Source: Chionis minor
Taxonomy: Eukaryota; Chordata; Aves; Charadriiformes; Chionididae
Length of the DNA: 64,000 bases
Direction: 5' to 3'
Assembly (NCBI GenBank): GCA_013398295.1
Contig: VZSF01002036.1
Span: 45,001 to 109,000, forward strand
The notes beneath the pieces are model-generated. The model was given only the letters and a program-made list of their open reading frames with translations. It was not told the origin of the DNA and did no database searches. A program made the position numbers and the translations under genes. Shown one piece after another: positions 14,295-27,731 of the stretch. Within the stretch, counting starts at the first letter, position 1. Each line of letters opens with the position of its first letter.

Positions 14295-15853
14295 CTTTTC
14301 ATTTTGAAGGCAATGTGGGAAAGCACGAGGTATTTTTAAATATATTTAACATGTAATTTCACTGCCTTGCACTAACCCCATAAAATACCTTATCTCCTAG
14401 ACAGACGGACTTCCCTTTGGCAGCACCTAATTGCAATTAGCCCAGGAAAAACATTGAGGGTATTCAGTGTGACAGATAGTGAATGGGTTTCCTAAATATG
14501 CGAGAGACTGAGAAAACTGGGGCTTCTACCCTAATACAATCTGGTTGAAGGTCAGATTACTCTTCTGCCAGAAATCCTGATTGTGGAGCTTGGAAGATTT
14601 TCGATCTTTGTTGTGACATTTAGACCTTTTCTGTGAGTTTGTTACCCAGACCACAGCCTCCAGTTCATTCTAAGGAATTGTCCTCAGTCCCTTTACACAG
14701 AGTCTCTTGGGCCAAAGGGTTTTAAATACTCATTGTCTGGTTGGCAGCCAGATTGAATCACCTTCTTTGGGGTAATATCCAAAAAGACAATTATCTGCTT
14801 TGATCAAAGTGATTTTTCTCTAGTCTGCCTTCTTTGGAGTACTCTAACAAAATTAAAATATGTCCAGAATCAATAGTTTCTTTCCTGAGTCTCCCATCTG
14901 TGACCAGGGACTCTCCTAATGATGTAGTAGGAGCTCTAGTAGGCCAAAAAACAACCACTCTCTCAAACCAGCCTTTAGGCAGGCTCTTCAGAGCAGGACA
15001 CATCCTCAACTTTGGCTGTCTTTGCATTAAATTTGCTCCTCTGCCTGACTTTCTGTGGGCTCCAGCACTGACCAAGATCTTAAACTGAAAGAGTAAGTGC
15101 AGTTGTTAAAGATGTTCACAATAATCTGCATTTACATGATACGGTTTATACCTTCTCCAGGCCTTTTATGGCTGCAAAATTGAATCGTTCACAAGAAAAA
15201 AGATGAGAAGGGAGGAAAAAAAAATTATTCACAAGATCTCCTTTTTTGAACAAAAATCTTCTCCTGTCAGCAGCTCGTAAGTCATCTAGGAGCACCGTCA
15301 GAACACCTTATCTTGGCACCTCTACTTTAGGTAGAAAGTACCAGGGCTTAGGCACCTGGAAATTAAAGAAATGTGAACAAAATACTTTTAAACCTTAAAA
15401 ATGATCACTTCTAGGAATATGTAAAATTTAGGGCTAGTGCAGGAAGGATTACAGTTTTTCTGAATGTATGCCCTTTGGAAACTCAAGCTATTATTTTCTA
15501 AAGGTTAAAGTATTTTTGATGTACAACAGTTGCCTCATTCAGCAGCTCACCCTAAAGTGGCTAAGTCTAGATTTGGATGATCTGTTTCTGGAAGTTTAAG
15601 GTCAAACTGGTCTTTCCAAAATCTGAAGGGAAGCTGCCCATGAATATACCATCCAAGGAAAGCTGTAGACAAGTAAATTGTGCAAATGGCCAGGCAACCT
15701 AGGCATACTTTCAACTGAATGACTCTTCTCCATGCTAAGTCAAAATACACAACCTTCTGTAGGTCTCTTTAACTACAGAGCTCATTCATTTCTAAAGCTG
15801 GGGGGCTGTGAAAACCACACTACTGATTTAGTTACTGGCCCTAAAGTAGACTA

Positions 15854-15896
15854 ACAAACAAACAAAAAAACCCCAACACAAAACAAAACAAAACAA
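15854..15896 (+). repeat. A/C-rich simple repeat (AAAC/AAAAC units)
   Basis: CAAA units followed by three AAAAC units, interrupted by AAAAAAACCCC. It is a low-complexity tract with no coding content. Confidence 0.8.
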
Positions 15897-16758
15897 CTCT
15901 GTAGTTTTCCTACGTGAATATTGGTTATTCCAGAAGGCACTACATAACAAAAATATTGGCAGACTTAAGTAAAGACGAGCAACACTGTGCATGGGTAACT
16001 AATGCTTAATCATATGAAAATCTATATGTCATGCATGAATTCCTAGAGAATTTATTTTGAGCAGTGTTCTGAAAATGTTGCTTGTTTAGTATGAGTGCCA
16101 CAAGGAAACAGTATTTCACAAGCAATTATTGGAAAAGCTGAGATACAGTGAATGAACGGGACCTTTTAATAAAACTTCTTATTGATATAGATAGTTTTAT
16201 TCTGATTTTTTTCAAATGCTAAAATCAGCTTTTCTTTAAAAATAATATAAAACATTGCTTCATAATGAGATGTCAGCTATAGTTTTACATATACCGTAAT
16301 ATTCTTCCTAATATTCCACAATTTCTGGCCATGCCTGGATATATTGAAGTGCCCTTAGCTTTGCCTCAGGCCCTTAGTACCTCCAGCTGTTATATTATTG
16401 GCTGATTTACTGGGAAAATAAAGAGTAGAAATACATAAATGAACATTTTTGTTGCTACCTAATCAGCAGAAAAGAGATTATTTTCTCTTTCTGAAGCAGC
16501 AGATACTCCTTTTAGAAATATGAAACATTTACGATCAGCAGCAGTCTTATGAGCTGACAATGTACTGTAGTCTGAATCTTTTCAGAATTACATTTAAAAT
16601 ACAGTAGTAACATAATTATTAAAATGAATTTATGCCTTAAATAACCAAAATTAAATTCCATAACTGCAGTGCAAATTATTTAGGTGAATTAAACATGGAT
16701 GTCTCCCCCTGTTCAGTATTTAATTGCAGCAAATTTGAGCTGGGGCCAGGGTGTGTGT

Positions 16759-16784
16759 AAGAAAAAAAAAAGAAAAAAGAAAGA
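16759..16784 (+). repeat. Purine-rich A/G tract
   Basis: A run made only of A and G after a GTGTGTGT stretch. It is a low-complexity sequence. Confidence 0.8.
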
Positions 16785-18029
16785 ACACGTGACATCCTTC
16801 CATATCAAAATGTTTTGGTAATCATTCTGTTTAAATAGTAACATTTTATTTTTTTAAGCACTTAGATTCTTGATCTGAATCCATATTCATGGAGGTCTGC
16901 TGTAATCCACTTTACCACTTAATGTTGCAATTCAAATGTTCAGTAAGAAGCAAAGCCCTCCAGAATAAAGCATGAATATTACCGTGTGGGGCTGTAAAGA
17001 GAAGACTATTAGAATATATCACCAACACACTAGGGGACCATTTAGCGCACTGCTCTAAATACATCATTTAATTACAATGGAGACATTACTTCATGTTTCT
17101 ACTGATGTAAGTATTATTAGAATTCATGATATTCGCAGGCTACTGTGGGCCATTACATTGGCCATAAGCTATTCCATAAGATTTACTACTAAAGGCCCGC
17201 AAGGGTATTTGAGCATTCATGGATTCTGTGGCAGTAGGCTTTTATCTAAGACACATAAGTGAGGGACAACCGAGTTATTATCTCTAAGAAACATAGCTTA
17301 ATATTTTGGATTCTAAAGGTTAAGGTACCATAAATCCTGAATTACTCTGAGATATCACATAAAAAGACATTTTTATTTTATTTTACTCTACTCTGCCTCT
17401 TAAAATATTTTATGATGGCAGTTTCTAGAGTTGTACCATGTTGTTTACATTCAGTCCCTGGATGCATCAAAAACACTGACACAGCATTTCCTTTAAACTG
17501 CTGTAATGGAGGCAAAACACATGCAGGGGATATTCCCCCCATTTCTGCACTCTCATACACGGCATTCCCAGTGTGATTAGTCTGTCACCCTGATTTGATG
17601 AGAGTCACTGCAGACTTTCCTACCCCATGGAGGGCCTTGTTAGTGAACCAGCGGACAGTGTCTGGCAGGTCCTGCTGGATACAGTAGGACCACTGCGCAT
17701 GAGGAAAACTAAATACAAATCTCTGTCATTTGGAAGCAGGTAGCTTGAAATTTTCAGAGATTAAATGCTCTTCTGCTGAAGCTGGTGATGTTACAAAGAA
17801 GTGTGACATTTCCTTCTCTAGATGATCTGTAGACCTCTCACAGTACATGGTATTAGCTGGGTGTTCAAATACATTTTCTTAATTATGACAGTAAAGAAGC
17901 AGCTTGCATTTAACACTGCTCCTCCAAAATAATTCAGACTTCTATGTTATCATTAGGAGTTGTTATCTAGTTTCTTTATGTACATAAGCACAGCTGTACC
18001 ACATCTCATGCACATATCACATCGCGTAT

Positions 18030-18225
18030 TACGAAGAAGGATGGGTCGGTTTTTCACCTGGACCACAGCAAGCGTTGCTGGCTTGGTGCGCAGCCGCCAG
18101 TCGGGCCAGTTCCCTGCAGCCGTGCCAGGTTTGCATCCTCACTCGGTGGCCACGCGGCTGCTGCTCCAGCGAGGAGGAGCACGCAGCGTGACACTACCTT
18201 TCCCAGCAAGGAACACCACGTAAGT
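18030..18225 (+). other. GC-rich island with a donor-like site; exon status unknown
   Basis: About 190 bp clearly richer in G and C than the AT-rich flanks, containing several CpGs (for example in 18070-18190). A frame is open from 17960 to 18223 and runs through the island. The island ends with a consensus-like splice donor, GTAAGT, at 18220-18225. I do not recognise the translation, which is rich in Arg, Ser and Val and has no domain signature, and I found no matching acceptor that settles an exon. It could be a lineage-specific exon, a small CpG-rich regulatory element, or chance. Confidence 0.3.
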
Positions 18226-20087
18226 AGACAGGTCTATGACGTGCAAGTTTAAACTGCAAGCAGCGATTCTGGGTACCAACCCAGAAAGTGTGCCCAGTTA
18301 GTCAGTCTGCTTGGTCTCATGACTGGATCTTGAACTTTGTTGATTTACGTGGATAATACTGGGTGAATTATCCTTGACTAGTTTCTCTGACATTGGACGA
18401 GACCCAAGAACATTTTCTGTAACAATCATAACAACCCATGCACAAATTATCTTAGAGTTCAAGGTAAGTTAAAATTGTTTTAGGAAAGCTAGAAAATCAA
18501 AGAGGTATCCACTTGTAAATTCTCCAGGACGAGAATTATCCTTCTTCTCCCCACCCTGCTTTTTTTGCCCTTATAAATTCTGCTTTTATCTTGGGCCCAT
18601 TGATTGCTAGAGCCTAAGAAGTGATAATGGAAAAGAGGGAGTCCTTTTCAGTTTTGCGGCTATCAGGAGGGCTGAGGAGAATTTTTCCGCTACAAGACAG
18701 AGGCACAGAAAGATTCATCTTGTGTAGCATGTACTTAAATGTTAAATCAACAATGAGCTTGGGTTTGTTTCTTGCTTTTTAAATGAAAATATAAAGTCTA
18801 GGTTTTACACTTGTTTTCTGTTAGTTTTATACTTAGTGCAAACAAGTCATCCCACCTCAGTTTACTGTGTGTGTTTTAACAGCTTTCTTAAAGAAATAAA
18901 GAGCTGTGTTTGGCCAAAGAATCAGTTTAGATCCAGAGAGATGGTTCTACTTTTTCATGAGCAGCTTCAAATCGGAAGTCGTATCTGAGTGCGTCTGTGA
19001 AGCCAGAAACTTCCCAGAAGTGTGTATTTTTCGTCGGGTTGCTCTAGAACCGGCACAGGGTTTGGGAGCGGTGGGCTGCCTGCATCACGCCAGAAGTATG
19101 TGAAGTGCCATAGAGCAATTGCTTGGGTTGCCTTTTGTTCCAGTAGTTGAGTCCGCTGAGGGCTGAAATTGATTTTCCTTATGTTAGCATGTGAAGGCTC
19201 TGCCCCTTGACCCGCTGCTGGCGAGCGTGCAGGGCACAGAAAGGCTGCAGCTTTGCAGAAGTAAGCAGCACTACGCCTCTTATCACCAGTGCGTTCTTCT
19301 TCTGAAATTGTTCTCTCCCTTGTGCTTTTCCTTTCTACCCTATTCTGCTCTTTGCGCTGATGCTGGATTGTCCCATAAATATTTTGCACGCCTGAAACAA
19401 TATTTTTTTTCTTGCAATAGCATAATATTTTTAAAGAAGTAGCAGAAATGGTTGATTTGTATGCATGAACCAGATAATACTGTAGAGTGCAGTCAAGCAC
19501 ACTGCCAGCAATTGGTAGTATGGGCCATCTACTCTACACCATTATTTCTGTGCAGCTTAATCCCATATAAAACATCCTGCTCATGTGTCAGTTTTGCCAA
19601 TGGTGATGCAATGATATGTAAAACTGGGGAAAGTGAACGAGGACTACAATTGTAAAAACAAGCTCGGTGATGACCTGTTCATACTCTTGGATAGAAAGAC
19701 CACTGCTCACATTATAGATATCTTCAGAAAGTGATGAAATATGTGTTTTTCTAGATGAGCCAGTTGTTTTAGTCCCCTTTTCTCAAAAATGTCAGATGTT
19801 GGTAATTCCTTCCCTCCTCCTCCGTTTTGGTGCTTTAGATTAACTCATCCACCAGCTCTTAGCTTATGTCCCGCTGCTGGCCAGGAGACTAAACCCCACA
19901 GAAATTATGTTGCCATCGCTGTGGTTAACCCAGTTCTCCAAAATCACATTGACTTTTTGGGGTCTTCAAATCTGAATTTGTGGTACTCTGTATGGGATTT
20001 ATTTTTTTAATTTTGAAATTTCATGAAACATACAAATATATCTAGACTGGAATATTAAAAAATACTCAGGACGCTTTACCTGTTAGT

Positions 20088-20106
20088 AAAAAAAAAAAAA
20101 AAAAAA
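20088..20106 (+). repeat. A19 homopolymer
   Basis: Nineteen adenines in a row. The upstream sequence shows no intronless gene remnant, so a processed-pseudogene tail is not supported. Confidence 0.9.
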
Positions 20107-21645
20107 GAATGTGTTAAGTCAGGAAGAATAAGCCATGTTTCAATGTCTGCTCTCAGTAGGTGGCACTCTTTCCTCTGACTATGTGCCGAGTTAAAATCTC
20201 AGCAAGTCTGTTCCCAAGGTTCACGTTTTAACTCAGAAGCAAGAATGAGGTCCGGCAGTTTGTGGTTGCCGAAGGCTCATAGCACTTTTTGCAAGAGGCA
20301 CGTCATTGCTTTCCTGTGTCCTTGTAATTTTCCATACTCTTGTAATTAAAATCTGTGTATCTGTGTTTCCTCTGTAGTTTCAGGAAGATTTGTTACTCAT
20401 AATATTCCCCACCACCACCCACAAAAAAGAATTGACATGACATATGTCCACTTGGAATGACTGACAGGGTCTTCACCAGAGATGGTTGCATGTCATTAAT
20501 TAGTGAAGTTATTTTCTAATCCTCTACAGACTGTGAAATATTTTTGGTCTTTTGATAGGCTTACAGACACCCTACAAATATAAAATTTCACTTATTTAGC
20601 TGTTGTTAGTTTTTAACAGTGGGTAATAAAGGAGTAGTGTTTTCCTGTTTTAGAGATTTAAATGGACTTGTAACTAAAATAAAGAATGAAAGTGTAAGTC
20701 TATATGCACTGGTAATAATTTGAATTTTTTTTCTTTGCTGTGCAGTTAGAGTACTGCCATTGCCATTCTTATTCAGAACCATTCACAGGGAGAAAAATTA
20801 TGTTGTAAACCAGATGCAAGAAAAGCAGAAGAAAAACGGAGGGGGAAGGGGAGTGCAAGAACATTGTGTCACCTCTTAATGCATCTTAAATAGAAATAAA
20901 ATGTTTTCCAATAAAGAGTGTATCATGCAGACTTTATATGCCATCCCTTGCCCAAGTGCAGTTCTAGTGAGAGTAATATGAGCTCCACCCCCATACAGGA
21001 CAGGAGACATAGATATTTGCAGAATTCAGAGCTTAGTGATGTAAAAAGCTTTGGGCTGTACAAGAATATTTCAGTCCAAGAGGCCCACCTTTCAGATTGT
21101 AAATGGAATCAGAATAGTCACGGGAACTAGATTATTTTTTTATTATTATTAAAGATACAACAATATGGCTGTATTTATGTTCTACTGCCTCTGTTAACTT
21201 TCCCCATTGGCTAAGCTACAAGAGAAGAAGGTGGGTTGGAAAAGTCAGGATTCTCCACTGGTGAGAAGACACACAAACAGTCAAAATAAAGGTCTTTATT
21301 TGAGATGGGAGAATGAGTAAGACTTCACTGAAGCAAATCATCATTCTGGAAACAGAGACAAGCAACCATTGAGGACCTCGGTGATAGTTCTTCCTCTCCT
21401 TTGGGTAACTCGTCTATGGGGACTTCTGGAAAGAAAGCGTCCGGGAATTTGGCAAAACAGGGATCTTCAACATTTGGAAAACCAGTGACAGTTTTGACTG
21501 CATTTTCTCTGCCCCATGCTGACTGCTTGTCTACTTTACCCCCCTCCTTTTGTATACAGTGCTTTCACTTTGGGTCCAATCCATACATTCCTCTAACCTT
21601 TTCGCATTCTTTCTTTGTTACTCTCATCCTGCACTTGAAAGTGTG

Positions 21646-21692
21646 TCTCCTTCTTCTCCTCCTTCTCCTCCTTCTCCTTCTTCTCCTTCCCC
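21646..21692 (+). repeat. Pyrimidine (CTT/CTC) tract
   Basis: Forty-seven bases of only C and T, mostly TTC/TCC/CTT units. It encodes the leucine-rich or Ser/Pro-rich runs in overlapping open frames, which therefore carry no gene evidence. Such a mirror-like polypyrimidine tract could form triplex DNA; that is inference. Confidence 0.85.
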
Positions 21693-23389
21693 AAAGGATC
21701 TTATGCCATTTATCGCTCTCTCTTTTCTCTGCTCATTGCTTCCCCCTGCCGTAATTCCCTGTCCTGTTGGTGCAAATCACTGGTGCCCAGTCTTCTTGGC
21801 ACATTCCAATGGTGGACACCAAGCCCTTTCTAAAAAGTATTAATATCATGTGTCTGCATTGAACATGTGAATTATGTAAGTTTTCCTTCAAGTAGCCTCT
21901 GAAAGGTTGGTATGGAACGGAGTATACTTGGAAGGGATTTTTTTTCCCTCCTTCCTCCTGGAACTAACCATTGGTGAGCTCTGTGTGCTGCTCTGGCAAC
22001 AGCTAAGTTTGAAGGGTGTCATCTTTTCAGAATATTTCCATCATATAACTGCTGGAAGCCAAGGACCCCTGAAAAAGCTGAATCCTAGACTCTGCTGTCA
22101 TTGCCAGGACAGGTCTGTTAAGCCACAACATGGTCCTATCTTTTATTTGAAGACCAATTAAGATGATAACTTGGTGGTGCAGATACAATTGCCCAGTGTC
22201 CCACTGGGAAGAGAAAGTAGGATGATGTAAGGGCCTTGATAGATATCTATGTTTTTTGAGTTGACTTTTTCCATTGCGTGGCTAACTTCCATTCTCTTTA
22301 ACTAGAGTCTAAGATACTTCTAAAATTAGGTATGGCTTCTTGCCAGCCATGGTGTCTTCTGTTTACGTACATATGCAGTACATCTGAAAATGCAAAAAGA
22401 TTAGCAGAGGTGGCATGAGGCTTTTCTGGTAGGTTTGTGTTCATTCAGTCATGATAAAAAAGTCATAAAGAGTTATTCTAACGTTACTATAATTTTACTT
22501 CGTAACAGGAGTTTGAAGCTTTAGGGAAAGAGAGTATTGACCTTGTATCTGTGATGGGGGAAAGTGCAGCTAATCAGGATGCGAGTTTCAGGCCTCCCTC
22601 CTCCGTCTCTCTCTCATTTTGATTGTCTTTCAATTCTTCTGTCTTCAGGTGTTTTCTAGCACATAGTCATAAATAGTGCAGAGTCTGTCTCTCAAGTCAG
22701 ATTATTATATGTAGTATGTAATAAAGAATATAGAAAATCCTACTTCACATTACAGTCAGTAATTTCAGAAATACAAAGAATGTCCAAGGAATCATTATGT
22801 TTAATTTCCAGATATTTTTTCCATATTTTTCTATATTCGTCATATTCAAAAGAACCTATAAACTGGGTAAATGAGGATGAATAATCACTGTGTTCAGGAG
22901 CTTAGTTTTATAGGTGATCCACCCTTCTGCAGGTAGGTGTACCCTTTACATTTGTAGGCAATTCATATTGGGTACCAACATGCATAATAATTATAGACAA
23001 CAAAAGTGGTACAGCATGAAAAACAGTTATGCAGGATAAACCTGCATAAACCAAGAGCAAAAAGGCAATGCATAGGTTTTATGCACCACTTCAACCTTAC
23101 CTTGGTCATGAATAGTGTTTTTGCATGGATTGATTTTTTTATTAAACATTAACATAAATAGATAATAAAGTTTAATATTAAAAAAATTAAATCCTTAGAC
23201 AATGTAAGATGACATAAGTCTGTTAATTACTAAGTAATGATACCAATTTAAATCAGCTGAGAGTCTTAGCACCAAATGAAAAGGAGAAAGAAACAAAAAC
23301 ACCTCTACCACAGCTCAAATAGTATCTTGAATTGTTAACCATATTTTGGGTAGAATTCTGCACCTACTAAACTTAAAAATAGCACTACA

Positions 23390-23402
23390 TTTTTTTTTTT
23401 TT
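23390..23402 (+). repeat. T13 homopolymer
   Basis: Run of 13 thymines in AT-rich DNA. Confidence 0.85.
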
Positions 23403-26074
23403 CATTTTTAAGTCCCTGCCACATCAGTCTTATTTCAAATTGCTGATTCTTGAAGAATCAAAAGTATGAACCACATAATTGGTATTCTATTCCCCACAGA
23501 GCATAGATCTGGCCTTTGGGGACCAAATAAGACCCTACTTTCAAATGGTGCACCAACAAAATGTCCACAGATATTCTGCTGTTTCCTGTTATATAGAACA
23601 GTTACCTCTTTTCCTCCTGCTAGAGCCCAGTTTATGAGCCTGCCCTCAGTAAATTAAAGGAAAAAACACTTTCTTCAGATGCCTTTCCTCTGTATGCACT
23701 CATGTCTCCAAGGCTTAAGATCTAACAATCCTCTAACAACTTGGCCTGGAAAGATGAATAGCTTTTAAAACATTGTGTAGATTGTATTAATTGGGAAGGG
23801 AGTAATGGGTTTAGAATAACTGGAACAGTTTTTAAACAGCTTGATTACAAGGATTATCACATACACATTGAATTAGACAAATCTAGGGAAATGAGAATAA
23901 TTTCTGCCTTTCCTGGGCATGCATTTAAAGTAGAGAAATGTAGAACTAAAAGCAAATAGCACAACCTGTTTTAATCAAAGTAGTCTAGCAAGAAACAATC
24001 AATTAAAGAACAGTCTGATTCTCTGTGACATCAATGTATGAAAATCTGTTAGACGCCAGATTGTGTCTCAAGACACATATGATGAACTGAACAAAATGAC
24101 CTGCTAATAGCTTTTACGGGTAATAAATGCATCATGTTATTGGTAATTCTGCAGATGGTAAATCAAGCTAATATCCAGGCTGAAACAAGCTACTTGTTAA
24201 ATATACTTCAAAAATGTTCCTCCTTGTTATTCCATAATTGTATCACACAGAAAAATAAGATGATTGCTACTTATTTTTAAGCATTTCAAATTAAGATGTG
24301 TTTCAACATGCAGACATTTTAATTTTCAAATTCTTTAGAGAGAACATTTTTCTAACTGGTCTGAGCTTTTGAAGCACAGCATTTTTATTTAGATTAGCAG
24401 TCCTATATAAACTCTTATATGTAAATGTTCTGAGCTCTATTGTTTAACATGTATTTTGAAAGAGATTTCACAATGTCTAATGTTAATATGAAGCTGCTAT
24501 TCAGAATGCAGGACTTTCTGCTTTACAGATGTAAGCCATTTCCAAATGTGAAATTTGTGATTTCCCGATTAAGACACATTGCAAAAGCTGAGTTAATCAA
24601 TGTGTAGAAAACAAGACTTCAGATGTATACACATCATATCTAAATTCAGAATATATGAAATGATTCAGTTTGTGTATCTAAAAAAGACTAATTCTGTAAA
24701 GAACGGGATAAATTTATGTATCAAATACCATATCTATCCAAGCATAAAAAATGTCAAAATATTGGCTCAAAAAATATTGGTGTAAGATGGATATTCCCCA
24801 AAATCTCACTCAAAAATGGCAAGTGGGAGAAAATAAGCAAACCCAAAAAACTTATTCCATCTCTTCATGACAAGGATTTTACAGAATTGAGGAGTCCATA
24901 GTTTTTATATTATTCTCTGTCAGTTTTTAATAATAAAAAAGTAAATTAATTTTCCAGGTAGCAATTATTTACTGCAGAAGAGCATCTACTAGCTATAATA
25001 AATTATATTTTTGTGGCTCTCCAATTCAGTATTTATCCACAACAAATTCGAACAGATGTTCAATGCTCAATTATTATACTATCTGTTAAAAAGTGTTTTT
25101 GACAGGCTAATTCATCAGGAAACTAGAAAATGATTGCAAAACATTAATAAAACTTGAAGGCAACACCTTAACATGTTAGATACTGCAAAACCATTCAGGC
25201 AACTGAGAGTCACAGGTAGCAAAAAGCAAATACGGTGAGGGAACAAAATCAGAAAGATTTGTATTGGGGAATCTTTTGAACTCACTGCTTTTCCCAGATT
25301 CTTGTGAAAGCTTGGTGGCCTTGACCCTACCTCAGTGCTTTAGTTCTTCTTCTACATTCCTGCGTCAGATCTAGACACATTAATAACATCTTTTGTTACT
25401 TACCACTTACTATATTTGTTCTAGCTACATCTCCTCTCACTACCCCATACTTGAGCTAATATGTCTTGCTTGAGTTTATAATGCCTCTTCTCAACAATTT
25501 AGTATTGCTATCAAAACTGTAGAACTGTTGATAAATGCTACATGATGATAAGCACGAAGGCTTTATTTAAATTTTGAAGTTAATTTTCTCAGCACATTCA
25601 TGATCTGTTGTGATCATTTTCAGTGAATACTGAAATCAAGTTAATGGTGAAGAAGCTGGAGGAAAGAGATTGTTGAATTTGTTTGTGCTATTTAGAATTC
25701 TGAATACCCCTTTCCCAGTACAGGAGGAGAGAAGGAGAGACAGCAGTAGGATGTTCTGGCAGCCCCACTGCAAGTGTGGTTTCTGGCAAAAATGAAAATA
25801 AAAACTGGTCACCAATGTAGGCTGAGTCCTGAATCATGAGGGTCATGATCATAAATGTGGGTTCACATTGACTGATGCGTCATTCAAGTTCATTCAAAGG
25901 TGGTAGAACACTTCTTTCAAAGCATGCAGAAGTATGCATAGCAGAAATGATTGTATGAGTGTCCAGTTGGGGAAAAGGCAAAATATCATTTGAATTTTCT
26001 GATTTTGGTCGAATTGTAAATATGTATAACCACAGATAAAAGATCAACCAAGACATTAATCAAAATATCAGGGC

Positions 26075-26996
26075 TTAATTTTAGGGCCAGTGATCTTTAA
26101 TGCTTTTATAAATAATCTGGATGCAGGAGCTGAATGTACATTAAGTAAGTTTGCCAATAATCCTAAACCAGGAGGAGCTGTGAAGGCCTTCGAGGGTAGA
26201 GAGGTCTTACAGAGAGAGATGGGCAATCACCAACCATGTGAAATATAACATGAGCAAGTGCAGGATTCTCCACCTGGGATGGGGAAATCCTGGTTATACA
26301 TACAAACTAGGGGACAAGAGGCTGGAGAGCAGCCCTATGGAAAGAGAACTAGGGGTTTGGGTTGACAGCAAGTTGATATGAGCCAACAGTGTCCTAGCAT
26401 GCATCAAGGACAGCATAGCCAGCCAGTCGATGGAGGTGATTGTCCCACTCTGCACTGCACTGGTGCAGTCCGCCTTTAGTACTGTGTGCAGTTTTGGGCA
26501 CCTCATTGTAAGAAGGACATCAAACTATTAGAGTGTGTCCGGGAGAGGAGGGCAACCAAAATAGTGAAAGGCTTCAAGGGCAAGACTTAGGACGAGCAGC
26601 TGAGGTCACTTGGCTTGTTCAGCTTGGAGGAGAAGGCTGAGGGGTGACTTCATGATGGTCTATAACTTCCTCAAGGGGGTGCAGCAGAGCGGGAGGTGCT
26701 GATCTATCCTCTGGTGTCCAGTGACAGGACACGAGGAAATGCAGTAAGCTGTGTCAGGGGAAGTTCAGACTAGATGTTAGGAAAAGATTCTTCACTGAGA
26801 GGGTGGTCAGTCACTGGAACAGGATCCGTAGGGAAGTAAGTGGTCACAGTACCAAGCTTGTCAGAGTTCAAGAAGTGTCTGGACAATGCTTTTAGTCATA
26901 TGGTTCAGTTTTAGGTAGAACTATGAGGAGCAGGAAGTTGGACTTGGTGACCCTCATGGGTCCCTTCCAACTTGAGCTATTTCATGATTCTAAAAT
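26075..26996 (+). mobile_element. CR1 LINE, 5'-truncated copy (RT end to 3' tail)
   Basis: A decayed avian CR1 of about 0.9 kb. It starts inside the reverse transcriptase at a GGGCCAGTGATCTTTAAT block (family: LGPVLFN). It continues through the FADD catalytic box, read here as GCC AAT AAT (Phe-Ala-Asn-Asn) at 26153-26161, so both aspartates are lost. It then covers the C-terminal domain and the 3' untranslated end. The tail is TTCATGATTCTAAAA-like at 26981-26995, next to a GGGTCCCTTCCAACTTGAG block typical of CR1 ends. Small deletions are visible by comparison with the larger copy at 50.5 kb, for example just after 26205 and near 26385. No long frame survives. It is a dead 5'-truncated insertion, the usual form for CR1, from a different subfamily than the 50.5 kb copy because the tail differs. 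Confidence 0.92.
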
Positions 26997-27705
26997 AGTC
27001 ATTTGAGGAAATTGGGACCTCCTTTAACAGAGGTTACTTTCAAAATATGAATAATATATTGTAAGATATTGTCACATGTTTGTCTGTAAGTACAACATGG
27101 CTGTGAGAAAACATCCTGTGTTTCTGTATATGCTCTCTTATGACTTATTTTTAAAGGGTTCAGAATGTTTAGATGAAAATATAACATATTATTTACTATA
27201 TGTACAAGATAAGCCAGCAGAATAGTATTACTGTTGTCTGTCCTTCTGGCCAACTCATCCGAAAGTTGGCTGCAGTACTGAAGCTAACTTCAGTTATTTT
27301 CTTGGTGAACTGGTAAAAGATGGAGAAATTCCACATCAGTGGCTCTGCCTCCATCCTTCCCCCTTCATTCACCATCTGCTTGTTTCAAATGGGCCAACAA
27401 TTCTACTTTATATTTCCATGGAAACTGTTTTGTATATTAAAATGTGCAATAACTGAATTTAAAATTGTAATGATAAAGTCAAGAGTTACTGGGGTAGCGC
27501 TTCCCCTCAGTCATAAAAATTGTATGAGAATTTCTACTTGAGATTCACTTAGTACCAACTTGGAAAGGGGTTTGGCTCTCAGCAAAATACTCCTTGTTCA
27601 TAGACATATCATCATTATCCCTTTGACTTCTGACACGGTGCCCGCTCTAAGGTTGTTTTATTATGGTAAATACTGAAAAAAATCCAGAGCAGGCAGCATA
27701 GTGAA

Positions 27706-27731
27706 GACTGTTTTTCAGCAGAAAAACAGTC
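27706..27731. repeat. Perfect inverted repeat, 11-bp arms, 4-nt loop
   Basis: GACTGTTTTTC (27706-27716) is followed by AGCA and then its exact reverse complement GAAAAACAGTC (27721-27731). It is too short for a typical microRNA precursor by itself and the pairing does not extend outward. It could be a cruciform or a chance structure. Confidence 0.8.

Larger units (their letters stand above)
7296..17959. other. AT-rich non-coding DNA with simple repeats
   Basis: No gene seen in this 10.7 kb. It holds an A14 run (11026-11039), a 13-nt AT repeat (14282-14294), an A/C-rich tract (15854-15896) and a purine tract (16759-16784). A 7-bp hairpin sits at 8587-8606. Open frames at 8254-8522, 13189-13467 and 14791-15088 lack domains; the last pair occupies the same DNA on opposite strands. 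Confidence 0.55.
18226..26074. other. Non-coding DNA, no gene recognised
   Basis: No exon can be supported. The stretch holds an A19 run (20088-20106), a pyrimidine tract (21646-21692) and a T13 run (23390-23402). The longest non-LINE open frame of the window, 177 codons on the minus strand at 18967-19500, has no recognisable domain and is about what chance would give in 64 kb. Confidence 0.55.

Noticed and set aside
14791..15088. Two 84-94-codon frames on opposite strands of the same DNA
   Set aside because: Mutually overlapping antisense frames without domains. No splice structure or promoter supports either.
18967..19500. 177-codon minus-strand open frame, the longest outside the LINEs
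   Set aside because: No domain, signal or family resemblance. In 64 kb read in six frames with AT-rich stop usage, about one frame of this length is roughly what chance gives.
20088..20106. A19 run as the tail of a processed pseudogene
   Set aside because: No coding remnant upstream and no flanking duplication seen. Birds also lack an active L1 machinery for common retrocopies.
21401..21754. 117-codon frame with a long leucine run
   Set aside because: The leucines come from the CTT/CTC simple repeat. The rest has no recognisable feature.
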